Positions 8,859 through 17,745 of a DNA stretch of 47,098 nt are shown here, one piece after another. How positions within the stretch are numbered: position 1 is the stretch's first letter; each line of letters begins with the position of its first letter. Source of the DNA: Bacteroidales bacterium (lineage in GTDB: Bacteria > Bacteroidota > Bacteroidia > Bacteroidales > Bacteroidaceae); assembly GCA_015654535.1 (NCBI GenBank), contig JAATGU010000010.1, positions 1-47,098 of the forward strand, read 5' to 3'. The notes beneath the pieces are model-generated. The model saw nothing but the letters and a program-made list of their open reading frames with translations, searched no databases and had not been told where the DNA came from. A program made the position numbers and the translations under genes.

Positions 8859-9910
8859 GAATTATTATTGATAATAAGATACCTTACATACAAGGGATTA
8901 TAGAAAGCCTCCCCAGCGAAACCACCAATGAGGTGGTTTACCTTTCAGGGAGAGATTTCACTCCTGATATGGTACATGATGCCGAGGCTTTAATTATCCG
9001 TACACGTACTCACTGCAACCGGGAGTTACTGGAAGGAAGTAAAGTGAAGTTTATCGCTACAGCAACCATCGGTTATGATCATATAGATACCAACTATTGC
9101 AGGGAAGCAGGCATCACGTGGACAAATGCTCCTGGGTGTAATTCTGCTTCAGTAGCTCAATACATTCATTCGGTTCTTCTGCTACTAGAGAAAAAAAAAG
9201 GCATTAGTTTAAAAAATAAATGTATCGGCATAGTCGGTTTGGGAAACGTAGGAAGTAAAGTTTGCCAGGTAGCTAAATCTCTCGGATTGCGAGTATTAAT
9301 GAACGATCTTCCCCGTGCAGATAAAGAAGGAAAGGAGCAGTTTAGCGATCTGGAAATCCTTACCCGTGATTGTGACATTATTACCTTTCACACACCTCTT
9401 CATAAAGAAGGCAAATACAAGACTTACCATCTGGCGGATAGCGCATTCTTCCACTCACTGAAAAAAAAGCCTATTCTTATTAACACCTCACGGGGAGAAG
9501 TTATAGAAACATCTGCTTTGCTTGAAGCTTTAGATCATCAGCTGATCAGTGAAGCTGTTATTGATGTGTGGGAACATGAACCAACGATTGAACAAAGTCT
9601 GCTCAAAAAGGTGTTTCTGGGAACGCCTCACATTGCGGGTTATTCCGCCGATGGAAAAGCCAATGCCACCCGTATGTCATTAGAAGCATTTTGTCGTTTC
9701 TTTCATCTTAATCCAAGCTTCGAGATTCATCCTTCTCAACCAGAAAATACAATTATTCATGCTTCAACGGAGGTGGAAGCCCTTCTTAAAGTTTATGATC
9801 CGCACAGAGACAGTGAAGCTTTGAAAGCACATCCGGAACTGTTTGAGCAATTACGTGAAAATTACCCCTTGAGAAGAGAGAAAGGAGCTTATACTTTCCA
9901 AATTGTATAG
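8855..9910 (+). CDS. pdxB: 4-phosphoerythronate dehydrogenase
   Basis: PdxB oxidises 4-phospho-D-erythronate in the synthesis of pyridoxal phosphate. The 351-residue protein belongs to the D-isomer 2-hydroxyacid dehydrogenases. The N-terminal region has TATIGYDHIDT, the NAD site is GIVGLGNVGSKV (about residues 124-135), and the catalytic Arg lies in INTSRGEVIE. The catalytic Glu is in the DVWEHEP stretch and His in TPHIAGYS. The GYS-ADGKANATRMS segment and the C-terminal dimerisation domain are typical of PdxB rather than SerA. Confidence 0.92.
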   Translation: MRIIIDNKIPYIQGIIESLPSETTNEVVYLSGRDFTPDMVHDAEALIIRTRTHCNRELLEGSKVKFIATATIGYDHIDTNYCREAGITWTNAPGCNSASVAQYIHSVLLLLEKKKGISLKNKCIGIVGLGNVGSKVCQVAKSLGLRVLMNDLPRADKEGKEQFSDLEILTRDCDIITFHTPLHKEGKYKTYHLADSAFFHSLKKKPILINTSRGEVIETSALLEALDHQLISEAVIDVWEHEPTIEQSLLKKVFLGTPHIAGYSADGKANATRMSLEAFCRFFHLNPSFEIHPSQPENTIIHASTEVEALLKVYDPHRDSEALKAHPELFEQLRENYPLRREKGAYTFQIV

Positions 9911-9915
9911 CGTAA

Positions 9916-9971
9916 TGTTCTAATTCTCTTGTACAAAAGAATGTGATCTTTTGTACAAAAGAATTAGAACA
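9916..9971. repeat. Long palindrome downstream of pdxB
   Basis: Two 25-nt arms (9916-9940 and 9947-9971) are reverse complements with a single mismatch and a 6-nt loop. The arms contain TTGTACAAAAGA cores. It begins 5 bp after the pdxB stop. Either a repetitive extragenic palindrome or a transcript-end hairpin would fit. A related palindrome lies at 31914-31967. Confidence 0.85.
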
Positions 9972-9973
9972 TC

Positions 9974-10001
9974 TGTACAAAACAAAAGATTGTTTTGTAC
10001 A
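9974..10001. repeat. Second GTAC-centred palindrome
   Basis: The arms TGTACAAAACA (9974-9984) and TGTTTTGTACA (9991-10001) are perfect reverse complements around a 6-nt loop. It follows the preceding palindrome after 2 bp and shares its TGTACAAAA core. Confidence 0.8.
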
Positions 10002-10053
10002 AGGAAATTGGAATACGACAAGAGAGTGATAAGGAAGAGTGATAACAAGATAA

Positions 10054-10085
10054 AAAAAGCCTCCAATATATTATGGAAGCTTTTT
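10054..10085. terminator. Bidirectional intrinsic terminator
   Basis: The stem AAAAAGCCTCCA / TGGAAGCTTTTT has one C-A mismatch and an 8-nt loop. An A-tract on one side and a T-tract on the other serve both strands. It separates convergent pdxB (plus) from the end of the MurNAc operon (minus), as expected for a shared terminator. Confidence 0.75.
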
Positions 10086-10120
10086 CTACTTGTGTAACAA
10101 ATAAGTAATTGAAAAAATCA

Positions 10121-10783
10121 CTATTTCAAATAAACGGTTAGAAATTTCTTCCACTGCAAATAGCCTGCTCCCATGAGGTGAAGGCCATCGTTCGTGTATT
10201 TCTTGTCAAGGCTCTGGGTCCCCGGAGCGGTGAAATGGGGATAAAGATCTATAAAAGTACAATGTTTCTCTTTTGTAAGAAGTTTTAAGCCTTTATTGAT
10301 ATCAAGAATAACCTGAGTCTTGTTGTGTACTTTTGGAAAACGGGTGAATTCGTCGTTTACCGGCAGTATGCTCTGAACATAAAGCTTGGTGGGGGGTGAA
10401 TCGGTTTTAACTTTATCCACGATTTGTTTGATCATCCCTACAATGCTATCAGCTGATAAATCATGAGAAACATCATTGATGCCTATCATCAAAAAGATTT
10501 TGGCAGGTTTACCTTTTAAGATCGCATCCAGACGGTCATAAACGCCCATGGATACATCGCCGCTAATCCCTCGGTTCTTGATATGAGGATTCTGAAAAAG
10601 CTCAGACCATTCACATCCATCGGTAATGCTATTCCGCAAAAAGATAATATCTGAAGAAGTTACCGGAAGATTCTCAAATAAAGACGCACGCTGCTCATAA
10701 TAAGTACCATACTTAGGTTGTTGCGCATAACTACTTGCTCCGATAAGCAGGCAGGCTACCATAAAAATCAGATTCCTTTTCAT
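10121..10783 (-). CDS. Secreted SGNH/GDSL-family esterase, last gene of the MurNAc operon
   Basis: This 220-residue protein has a signal peptide (residues 1-20, ending SSYAQ) and SGNH-hydrolase blocks. Block I is NSITDG with the nucleophilic Ser, block II NRGISGD with the oxyanion Gly, block III GINDV, and block V NDGLHLMG with the catalytic Asp-His. It is probably a periplasmic carbohydrate O-acyl esterase. Because its ATG overlaps the murQ stop by 4 bp, removal of O-acetyl groups from MurNAc or peptidoglycan fragments is a reasonable guess. One oddity is that the residue before Asn in block I is Arg (LRNSIT), where Gly is usual in this family. Substrate remains unproven. Confidence 0.85.
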   Translation of the reverse strand: MKRNLIFMVACLLIGASSYAQQPKYGTYYEQRASLFENLPVTSSDIIFLRNSITDGCEWSELFQNPHIKNRGISGDVSMGVYDRLDAILKGKPAKIFLMIGINDVSHDLSADSIVGMIKQIVDKVKTDSPPTKLYVQSILPVNDEFTRFPKVHNKTQVILDINKGLKLLTKEKHCTFIDLYPHFTAPGTQSLDKKYTNDGLHLMGAGYLQWKKFLTVYLK

Positions 10784-11613
10784 TTGGATGCTGTATTTTG
10801 TTGACCGCGGAAAGCATCTACGGCTTTCTTTACCGACCCGTGCATTAGCAATAAACGTTGGGCTTGCTCATACTCCAATCCTAATTCCTCAGATACCATC
10901 CGTGCGCCACGGTCCACCAGCTTCTTGTTCGATAACTGCATGTTTACCATTTTGTTCCCTTTTACACGGCCCAACTGAATCATTACCGAAGTGGTGATCA
11001 TATTCAAGATCATTTTCTGCCCGGTGCCCGATTTCATTCGAGAGCTGCCCGTTACAAATTCAGGGCCTACTATCATTTCAATAGGCACATTGGCTTCGGC
11101 AGATAACGGAGACTCGGGATTACTAGAGATAGATCCCGTAAGGATACCGTGCTGACGAGCATTGTGCAAAGCGCCAATTACATAAGGAGTGGTACCGGAA
11201 GCGGCAATGCCAATCACGGTATCTTTTTCATTGATTTGATGTTCCACCAACTCCTCCCATCCACGTTCGGTATTATCTTCAGCATTCTCCACCGGATTTC
11301 TAAGCGCCTTTTCTCCTCCGGCAATCAGCCCGATAACCAAGGTAGGGGGCATACCAAAAGTAGGAGGGATTTCAGAAGCGTCCAGTACTCCAAGCCGACC
11401 ACTAGTTCCGGCTCCCATATAGAAGATTCGTCCGCCTTGTTTCATGCGGGGAATAATCTGCAAAACTAACTTTTCTATTTGTGGAATTGCCTTCTGAACG
11501 GCAATCGCCACTTTTTGATCTTCAGCATTAATGCCTTCCAACAGTTCTCTGACGGATTTCTTTTCCAAATCCTGATAAAGAGAAGATTGTTCGGTTATCT
11601 TAATAAACGCCAT
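10780..11613 (-). CDS. murQ: N-acetylmuramic acid 6-phosphate etherase
   Basis: MurQ cleaves the lactyl ether of MurNAc-6-phosphate to give GlcNAc-6-phosphate and D-lactate in the cytoplasm. The 277-residue protein has one SIS domain with the MurQ signatures YMGAGTSGRLGVLDASEIPPT (quoted by position, residues 65-84), IGIAASGTTPYV (about 138-149) and EFVTGSSRMKSGTGQK. Glu81 and Glu112 sit at the positions of the catalytic and substrate glutamates of the E. coli enzyme, offset by two. It follows murK after 15 bp. D-lactate released here matches the dehydrogenase gene two genes upstream of murK. Confidence 0.97.
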   Translation of the reverse strand: MAFIKITEQSSLYQDLEKKSVRELLEGINAEDQKVAIAVQKAIPQIEKLVLQIIPRMKQGGRIFYMGAGTSGRLGVLDASEIPPTFGMPPTLVIGLIAGGEKALRNPVENAEDNTERGWEELVEHQINEKDTVIGIAASGTTPYVIGALHNARQHGILTGSISSNPESPLSAEANVPIEMIVGPEFVTGSSRMKSGTGQKMILNMITTSVMIQLGRVKGNKMVNMQLSNKKLVDRGARMVSEELGLEYEQAQRLLLMHGSVKKAVDAFRGQQNTASK

Positions 11614-11628
11614 AATTTCTTGTTTAAG

Positions 11629-12468
11629 TTAATTCTTTTTCGAATGATAAGCGATGAGTCCGTCCATTGGGCTTTGAAGAATCGTTCCTAACTGAAGATG
11701 AAGTTGATCCGCAGCCTCAGCTAAAATTTCTTTATAGTAATGTGCCACCGACCCAATAAAATGAACTTTTTGATTCTGATAATCATATTGCATCACATTA
11801 CGGGTAAAGAACGATTTAAATCCATTCAATACTAAGCGGTGAACCTCTGGACTCTCAATGTTCTGAGCAAGGAATGGAGACAACCGAGCCAAAAAGCGAT
11901 TTGGAAAGGGCTCTTTATAGACACGTTCCAATATGATGGCGGGAGTTAATTGAAATTGCTCCATAAACTTATCTTTCAACTCCGGAGATAATTGATTTTT
12001 CAAACAATCACCAACCAGCAACCTTCCCAACACGGCTCCACTACCTTCATCACCCAATATATAGCCAAGAGGTGACACGTTATCGACAATCTCTTTTCCA
12101 TCATAGAAACAAGAATTGGAACCAGTGCCTAATATACAAGCAATACCTGGTTGATCTCCACACAATGCGCGGGCTGCGGCAAGAAGATCGCTGCCCACTT
12201 CTATCGTTGCTTTAATATGCTTGAAAATGGCCAAACGCACTATTTCAATTTTCTCCGGAAAAGCACAGCCTGCTCCATAAAAGAAGACAGACTCAATGTT
12301 ATAATCATTTAATCTGGGCAATAATGCCTCTTCAATTTCATTACTTATTTCATCTTGTGTTTGAAAAAAAGGATTTGTTCCTTTTGTAAAAATCTGCTGA
12401 ACCAATTGTCCATTCTCTACGATACACCAATTTGTCTTAGTAGAGCCACTATCTGCTATTAATATCAT
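11629..12468 (-). CDS. murK: MurNAc kinase of the BadF/BadG (ASKHA) family
   Basis: This 279-residue ATP-dependent sugar kinase has the phosphate-binding motif ADSGSTKTNW (residues 5-14), SDLLAAAR (93-100), ILGTGSNSC (112-120) and GYILGDEGSGAVLG (135-148). Kinases of this family in Tannerella forsythia (MurK) phosphorylate MurNAc to MurNAc-6-phosphate, the MurQ substrate. The order MurT-like, kinase, murQ is the same here. The start overlaps the upstream gene by 4 bp. It may also accept GlcNAc. A paralogue lies at 24856-25701. Confidence 0.9.
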   Translation of the reverse strand: MILIADSGSTKTNWCIVENGQLVQQIFTKGTNPFFQTQDEISNEIEEALLPRLNDYNIESVFFYGAGCAFPEKIEIVRLAIFKHIKATIEVGSDLLAAARALCGDQPGIACILGTGSNSCFYDGKEIVDNVSPLGYILGDEGSGAVLGRLLVGDCLKNQLSPELKDKFMEQFQLTPAIILERVYKEPFPNRFLARLSPFLAQNIESPEVHRLVLNGFKSFFTRNVMQYDYQNQKVHFIGSVAHYYKEILAEAADQLHLQLGTILQSPMDGLIAYHSKKN

Positions 12469-13634
12469 ATTTTAATAAAAATTTTCTTTTTATATAGTAC
12501 ATATCCGATGATCCAGTTCAAACCTACAAACAATAAGGCAAACGCCAATGATCCTGGAAGATCTCCCAAAGCTGGTTGTAATATTACTGTGTAAGCATAT
12601 TCTTTCACAGTGGTTAAGGAACCGGAATGATTGAAAATAATATCGCCCATCAAGATGGAAATAATATCACTTGCAACGTAAATAAACAAAGGGTTTACGC
12701 CGAATGATTCAAAGAACCGGCACCAGGTTTTATGTCCTTTGACATCAATAACCCAAATAAGCACGGCCAGTAAACTGGATGCCAATCCACAAGTGGTCAA
12801 TACAAATGTGGGAGACCATATTTTCTTGCTGATGGGGCAGCCATAACTTAATAAAAGTCCGGAAAAGGTTAGAATGGTGCCGACTAAGAACAATCGCTGA
12901 ATTCGTTCACCATTGTCTTTTGCCGTCATCAATAATTCCCCGCACCAGAATCCGATTAATACATGGCATATAGAGGGAATGGTACTGAGTAAACCCTCAG
13001 GGTCAATAGCCAGTCCGGCATCTTTATACATGTGATTAACGCCCAAAATAGCTTGATCTACAATGGATATAATATTTTGTTCGCTCTGTTCAAATCCATT
13101 TCCCCATTTTAATAGCAAGAAGTAAGCAAAAAGAGTGGACAGTACAAGCGCAGGAATATGTTTATGCTTCACCAATATTGCAATCAAAGAAGTAGCACCA
13201 TAAGCTAAAGCCAAACGTTGCATTACACCAAGTATCCGAATATGCTGAAAGTTCACCACCGATTCTAACAAACGTGTTCCAAACGAAAGGTTCTCTCCGG
13301 ATAATGAATAATAGGTGCGAAAAGATAATGAAAACCAACTAATACCTAATCCGATTGCAAAAATAACCACCGTTCGTTTTACTATTTTCCAAACAGCGGA
13401 GGGACTCAGTTCAAAATTATACTTTCTTAAAGACATATAAGTGGATATCCCCATAATAAACATAAAGAAGGGAAAGACTAAATCGGTAGGAGTCAGTCCA
13501 ATCCAGGGAGCATGTTCAAGCGGGGTATATATTGAGCTCCATGAACCGGGATTATTTACCATAATCATACCTGCAATCGTGATGCCTCTAAGCACATCCA
13601 GCGCAAGCAACCGCTGACTAACATTTGTTTTCAT
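12465..13634 (-). CDS. murT: Inner-membrane MurNAc transporter, DUF5009/YeiB-like family
   Basis: This 389-residue polytopic membrane protein (about 10-11 hydrophobic segments) resembles heparan-alpha-glucosaminide N-acetyltransferase. It opens with RLLALDVLRGITIAGMIMVN, then PTDLVFPFFMFIMGISTYMS (about residues 50-69). In T. forsythia the equivalent gene, placed before murK and murQ, was identified as the MurNAc importer MurT. The same synteny here supports the name. An acyltransferase role cannot be excluded from sequence alone. It is translationally coupled to murK by a 4-bp overlap. Confidence 0.85.
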   Translation of the reverse strand: MKTNVSQRLLALDVLRGITIAGMIMVNNPGSWSSIYTPLEHAPWIGLTPTDLVFPFFMFIMGISTYMSLRKYNFELSPSAVWKIVKRTVVIFAIGLGISWFSLSFRTYYSLSGENLSFGTRLLESVVNFQHIRILGVMQRLALAYGATSLIAILVKHKHIPALVLSTLFAYFLLLKWGNGFEQSEQNIISIVDQAILGVNHMYKDAGLAIDPEGLLSTIPSICHVLIGFWCGELLMTAKDNGERIQRLFLVGTILTFSGLLLSYGCPISKKIWSPTFVLTTCGLASSLLAVLIWVIDVKGHKTWCRFFESFGVNPLFIYVASDIISILMGDIIFNHSGSLTTVKEYAYTVILQPALGDLPGSLAFALLFVGLNWIIGYVLYKKKIFIKI

Positions 13635-13653
13635 ACTATTGATTCTATTTGTT

Positions 13654-16455
13654 TTATTTTGTTTTTGCCGTTGTACATTGATCTACTAAATAAACAATGG
13701 AAAGATAAGGAATTCCAGCATTTGTGGTCAGTCCTATTTCGCAGGTGCGACTGTTTGAATATCCCACTTTTACTCCGGCTTTTTCTAATTGAGGCTTTAG
13801 CTTACGAAGTGCATAGGCATTTACTTCCGGATTGGTGAATCCTTTGTCGCCAGCAAATCCGCAACATCCTACTTCCTCTGGAATAATCACATTGGTAGAA
13901 CAGAGAGCAGCCAATGCAATCATCTGATTTTGTAAGCCCATCTTCTGCATGGAGCAAGTGATATGAATAGAAACAGGTTCATCAATAGGAGTAAAATCTA
14001 ATTGATCTCTCAAGAAAGTATAGATGAATTCTACTGGTTCATATAGTTTTACTTTTGTCATTACATGACGCATGCGATGCAAACAAGGGCTCTGATCACA
14101 AAGAACCGGATATTTGCCTTGTTCACTTGCTGCAAACAACACGTCTTCCAGTTCAGCCGACTTACGGTCGGCAATGTCCATCATTCCTTTGCTCTCCCAA
14201 ATCGTTCCGCAACAAAGATTATCCATTCCTTTAGGAAAGAGAACTTCATAACCGGCTTTTTGAAGTAACTGGACTGTCTTGTCTACTTGCGGAGTGGTAT
14301 AGGGTGTATCTTTTGCAGTCCCCATCATCTGGTTTATACAACTAGGAAAGTAGACCACTTTTAACGGCTCACTTTTCTGATCAATCGAATGTGGATAGTA
14401 AGCTTTCGGCATAGCCGGAGTCCATAAAGGGAAATTACCAAAGGAAAGATCATGCAGACCTTTAGTAAAGGAAGACATTATTTTAGTTCCCAAGACGGAA
14501 TGCGCTCCGTTTGCCAAGCTAAGCACCGGACGAAGTCCATTTTTCATGCCCGAAAAATGATTGGCAGCAAAGTCTCCAATCTTATATCCCAGACTTCCCA
14601 CAGGTAATTCCTCCTGGCGGATATCATGAGTAAGATCTCCTACATTTATCTCCATCGGACAAGACATAGAGCACAATCCGTCTCCGGCACAGGTCTGATT
14701 ACCTAAATATTTATATTGCTTTTCCAGTTTCACCAGTCGTTCATTATCTTCAGAAGACCTTCTCAAGCGGGAAATCTCTCTTCTTATAACGATACGTTGA
14801 CGGGAAGAAAGAGTAAAGCCACAAGTCAGGCAATTCACTTCACAGAATCCGCATTCAATACATTTATCAACATACGCATTCGTTAAAGGCAGCGGCTTAA
14901 AGTTTTTAATATGGCAGTCCGGATCATCATTAAAAATAACCCCGGGATTAAGCAAACCTTTCGGATCAAACAGTTTTTTCACTGCTTTCATTATTTCAAA
15001 GGCAGGCTCTCCCCATTCATACTTAACAAACGGTGCCATATTGCGTCCCGTTCCATGTTCCGCTTTTAGAGATCCATCATATTTATCCACTACCAGCAGC
15101 TTCACCTCATTCATCAGCAGTTCATACTTCTTCACCTTCTCGGGAGTATCGAAAGCTTGATTAATAATGAAATGATAATTTCCTTCCAACGCATGCCCAT
15201 AAATACAGGCATCTCCATATCCATGCTTCACAAGTAAAGCCTGAAGATCTGCTGTTGCTTCGGGAAGATCATCTATATGAAAAGCCACATCTTCAATAAT
15301 TGTGGTAGTTCCTAGTTCACGGGTTCCACCCACGGAAGGAAATATTCCAGAACGAATAGTCCAATACTTGGAATATTCGCTTTCCTGATCGGTAAAATGT
15401 ACAGGGATATATGTTTCAAAAGACTGAAGAATCGTTTCAATCTCTTTTATTTGATCATCCAATTCTTGTTTGGAGCTTGCTTTTGTCTCAGTAAGTACGG
15501 CAGTCAACCCTTCACCTGTAGAATCATTCACCGATTTCAGGGATTTGGCATCCAATAGTTCGGCTCCCATTACAGGACCTTTCTTCATCGCTACCACTGC
15601 CCGGCAAGCTTCTTTTATGTTTTTAAAGTAAAGCATCGCACTTGCGCGGAAAGGATAATCATACTCCGTCCTCATGGTAATTTCGGATAAGAAAGCCAAT
15701 GTTCCTTCCGATCCCACCATCAAATGGGTAATGATATCAAATGGATCATCATGCTCTACAAAAGGCAATATATTTAATCCCGTAACATTTTTAATAGAAT
15801 ATTTATAATGAATTCGCTTGGCCAATGCTTCATCCTTGCGAACTTCATCCCGTAAGTTCTCTATTGCTTTTATGAAATCAGGCTTTTTGTCAGCAAATTC
15901 TTTTTTACTGATTTCATTTCCGGTATCGAGCAAAGTACCATCTGCTAAAACAATTCGCACTGAAAGTAACATTTTATCACTGTTGGCGTGAGTGCCACAG
16001 TTCATGCCGGAAGCATTGTTCATCACAATTCCTCCAACCATGGCCGACTTAACAGACGCCGGATCCGGAGCAAACTTCCGGCCAAATGGTTTAAGAATTT
16101 GATTCACTCGTTCACCTATTAAACCTGGCTGAAGAGTGATTGTCTTATAATCCGGTGAAAGGAGGTATTTCTCCCAATGCTTGCCCGCAACAATCAATAT
16201 TGAGTCACTAATACTCTGACCGGAAAGGCTAGTGCCGGCAGCTCTAAAAGTAACAGGTAAGTTTAGTTGATCTGCCAGTAATAACATGCGAGAGATTTCT
16301 TGCTCATCAACAGAACGAACAATGATCTTAGGGATGAGGCGATAAAAGCCTGCATCAGTGCCCCAAGCCAACAACCGAAGCTCATCTGTATAGATTCTGT
16401 CCTTCGGTATAAATGCTGAAATTTCTTTTAAGAAAGAATTATAATCTTTGTTCAT
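13654..16455 (-). CDS. FAD-linked and Fe-S-binding oxidoreductase, probable D-lactate dehydrogenase
   Basis: This 933-residue fusion protein starts with an FAD-binding type 4 domain (about residues 35-240; FRAAGTSLSGQS near 70 and GGIVMNNASGMNCGT near 142). An FAD-oxidase C-terminal domain follows (about 250-510) with HGTGRNMAPFVK. Next come two ferredoxin-like cysteine motifs, CIECGFCEVNC near 532 and CAGDGLCSMSC near 588. Two CCG (heterodisulfide-reductase-type) motifs lie near 747 and 862. This is the architecture of membrane-peripheral D-lactate/glycolate dehydrogenases that feed electrons to quinone. Its place between namZ and murTKQ fits oxidation of the D-lactate released by MurQ to pyruvate; that assignment is inferred from context. 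Confidence 0.85.
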   Translation of the reverse strand: MNKDYNSFLKEISAFIPKDRIYTDELRLLAWGTDAGFYRLIPKIIVRSVDEQEISRMLLLADQLNLPVTFRAAGTSLSGQSISDSILIVAGKHWEKYLLSPDYKTITLQPGLIGERVNQILKPFGRKFAPDPASVKSAMVGGIVMNNASGMNCGTHANSDKMLLSVRIVLADGTLLDTGNEISKKEFADKKPDFIKAIENLRDEVRKDEALAKRIHYKYSIKNVTGLNILPFVEHDDPFDIITHLMVGSEGTLAFLSEITMRTEYDYPFRASAMLYFKNIKEACRAVVAMKKGPVMGAELLDAKSLKSVNDSTGEGLTAVLTETKASSKQELDDQIKEIETILQSFETYIPVHFTDQESEYSKYWTIRSGIFPSVGGTRELGTTTIIEDVAFHIDDLPEATADLQALLVKHGYGDACIYGHALEGNYHFIINQAFDTPEKVKKYELLMNEVKLLVVDKYDGSLKAEHGTGRNMAPFVKYEWGEPAFEIMKAVKKLFDPKGLLNPGVIFNDDPDCHIKNFKPLPLTNAYVDKCIECGFCEVNCLTCGFTLSSRQRIVIRREISRLRRSSEDNERLVKLEKQYKYLGNQTCAGDGLCSMSCPMEINVGDLTHDIRQEELPVGSLGYKIGDFAANHFSGMKNGLRPVLSLANGAHSVLGTKIMSSFTKGLHDLSFGNFPLWTPAMPKAYYPHSIDQKSEPLKVVYFPSCINQMMGTAKDTPYTTPQVDKTVQLLQKAGYEVLFPKGMDNLCCGTIWESKGMMDIADRKSAELEDVLFAASEQGKYPVLCDQSPCLHRMRHVMTKVKLYEPVEFIYTFLRDQLDFTPIDEPVSIHITCSMQKMGLQNQMIALAALCSTNVIIPEEVGCCGFAGDKGFTNPEVNAYALRKLKPQLEKAGVKVGYSNSRTCEIGLTTNAGIPYLSIVYLVDQCTTAKTK

Positions 16456-16485
16456 ACGCTTTGTTTATTTACTGACAGTGATACA

Positions 16486-17727
16486 CTATTTATATAAATA
16501 ATACTTTTTTGAAAGTTGCTTAAAACTTGCTACATCCTTATGCCAATATTCTTTTATATCTTCAAACTTATTATTCTTTGCGAAACGTAAACGAATCTGA
16601 TTACTTCCACTCACTTTATCGAACATATCAAAACGTTTCTCATCCGCACACTTAAAGACTGCTTTATCCGGATAGAGTGCCGCGAGTTCCTGCATAACAT
16701 AAAATTGTATCTCCGAAAGAGCTACTTTTTTATAATCGGTAATATGTACTTGTACTCCTTGAAGGTTCTTTCCCTGTCCCACTGCATAAAAAGGATTCAG
16801 ATGCATAGGCCTGAACTTTACTCCCGGCAAATTAAGGTTGTTCATTCTGGCAGCAAATTCGTCTGCCTTAATCCATTCGGCGGCAAACATCTCGAAAGGA
16901 ATAGTATACCCTACTCCAATAGATAAATACCCCAATTCACCGACAATACCCGAAACAGCGTAGAAAGCAGCCGAAGAAGCATGAGGAATATGAGGAGAAG
17001 CAGGAACCCATTGTAATCCGGTTTGTGTATAGTCCATCTTACGTTTCCACTTTTTCATTTTCACTACCTCCAATTTGCAAGCCTTTCCCAACATTTTTTC
17101 GCCGTTTAGCATCTGTGCCAGTTCACCACAAGTGAGCCCATAGACATAAGGAATTTTAAACTGACTTACAAAAGAAATATAACCATCTTCTGTAAAATTG
17201 CCTTCTACTTTTAATCCATTCACAGGATTGGGGCGATCCAACACTACAAACTCAATATTATTCTCTGCCGCTGCCTCCATCGCCAGTCCCATAGTACTAA
17301 TATAAGTAAACGATCTACAGCCTATATCTTGTATATCATAAACCAACACATCAATTCCTTTCAACATTTCAGGCGTTGCTTTCCGAGTCTTTCCATATAA
17401 AGAAAAGACAGGTAATCCTGTGGAAGGGTCATTCGAATTATCTACTTTATCACCTGCATGCACATCACCGCGTACTCCATGTTCCGGACCAAAAAGAGCT
17501 ACCAAATTCACATTCTTTGCTTCATGAAGAATATCAATCGTCGATTTGAGATTGTTGTCTACCCCAGTTGGATTTGTAATTAATCCTACACGTTTGCCTT
17601 CCAATATTTTAAAATGCTGTTCTTTTAGAACTTCAATACCTGTCATTATTCTTATTTTCTGAGCAGACACATTCCAAGTGCAAAGTCCTACAAAACACAA
17701 AGTAACTATATATTTTAATTTCATCAC
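16486..17727 (-). CDS. namZ: Exo-beta-N-acetylmuramidase NamZ (DUF1343, GH171)
   Basis: This 413-residue protein has a signal peptide (residues about 1-22, ending SAQ) and the DUF1343 domain across the rest. It shows GKRVGLITNPTGVD (44-57), FGPEHGVRGDVHAGD (79-93, Glu82 a likely active-site residue), VYDIQDIGCRSFTY and VLDRPNPVNG. Characterised members (B. subtilis NamZ, T. forsythia NamZ1/2) release MurNAc from the non-reducing end of peptidoglycan glycans. In the periplasm it would supply MurNAc to MurT and muropeptide-like sugars to AmpG. It lies 18 bp after the permease gene. Confidence 0.93.
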   Translation of the reverse strand: MMKLKYIVTLCFVGLCTWNVSAQKIRIMTGIEVLKEQHFKILEGKRVGLITNPTGVDNNLKSTIDILHEAKNVNLVALFGPEHGVRGDVHAGDKVDNSNDPSTGLPVFSLYGKTRKATPEMLKGIDVLVYDIQDIGCRSFTYISTMGLAMEAAAENNIEFVVLDRPNPVNGLKVEGNFTEDGYISFVSQFKIPYVYGLTCGELAQMLNGEKMLGKACKLEVVKMKKWKRKMDYTQTGLQWVPASPHIPHASSAAFYAVSGIVGELGYLSIGVGYTIPFEMFAAEWIKADEFAARMNNLNLPGVKFRPMHLNPFYAVGQGKNLQGVQVHITDYKKVALSEIQFYVMQELAALYPDKAVFKCADEKRFDMFDKVSGSNQIRLRFAKNNKFEDIKEYWHKDVASFKQLSKKYYLYK

Positions 17728-17745
17728 TCTTTTTTTTAAAAAAAA

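Noticed and set aside
9916..10001. CRISPR-like array
   Set aside because: The repeats are palindromes with unequal arms and no regular spacers, and no cas gene is nearby.
12465..13634. Annotation as a heparan-glucosaminide acetyltransferase
   Set aside because: Sequence resembles that family, but the order with murK and murQ matches the MurNAc transporter MurT, which explains the context better.
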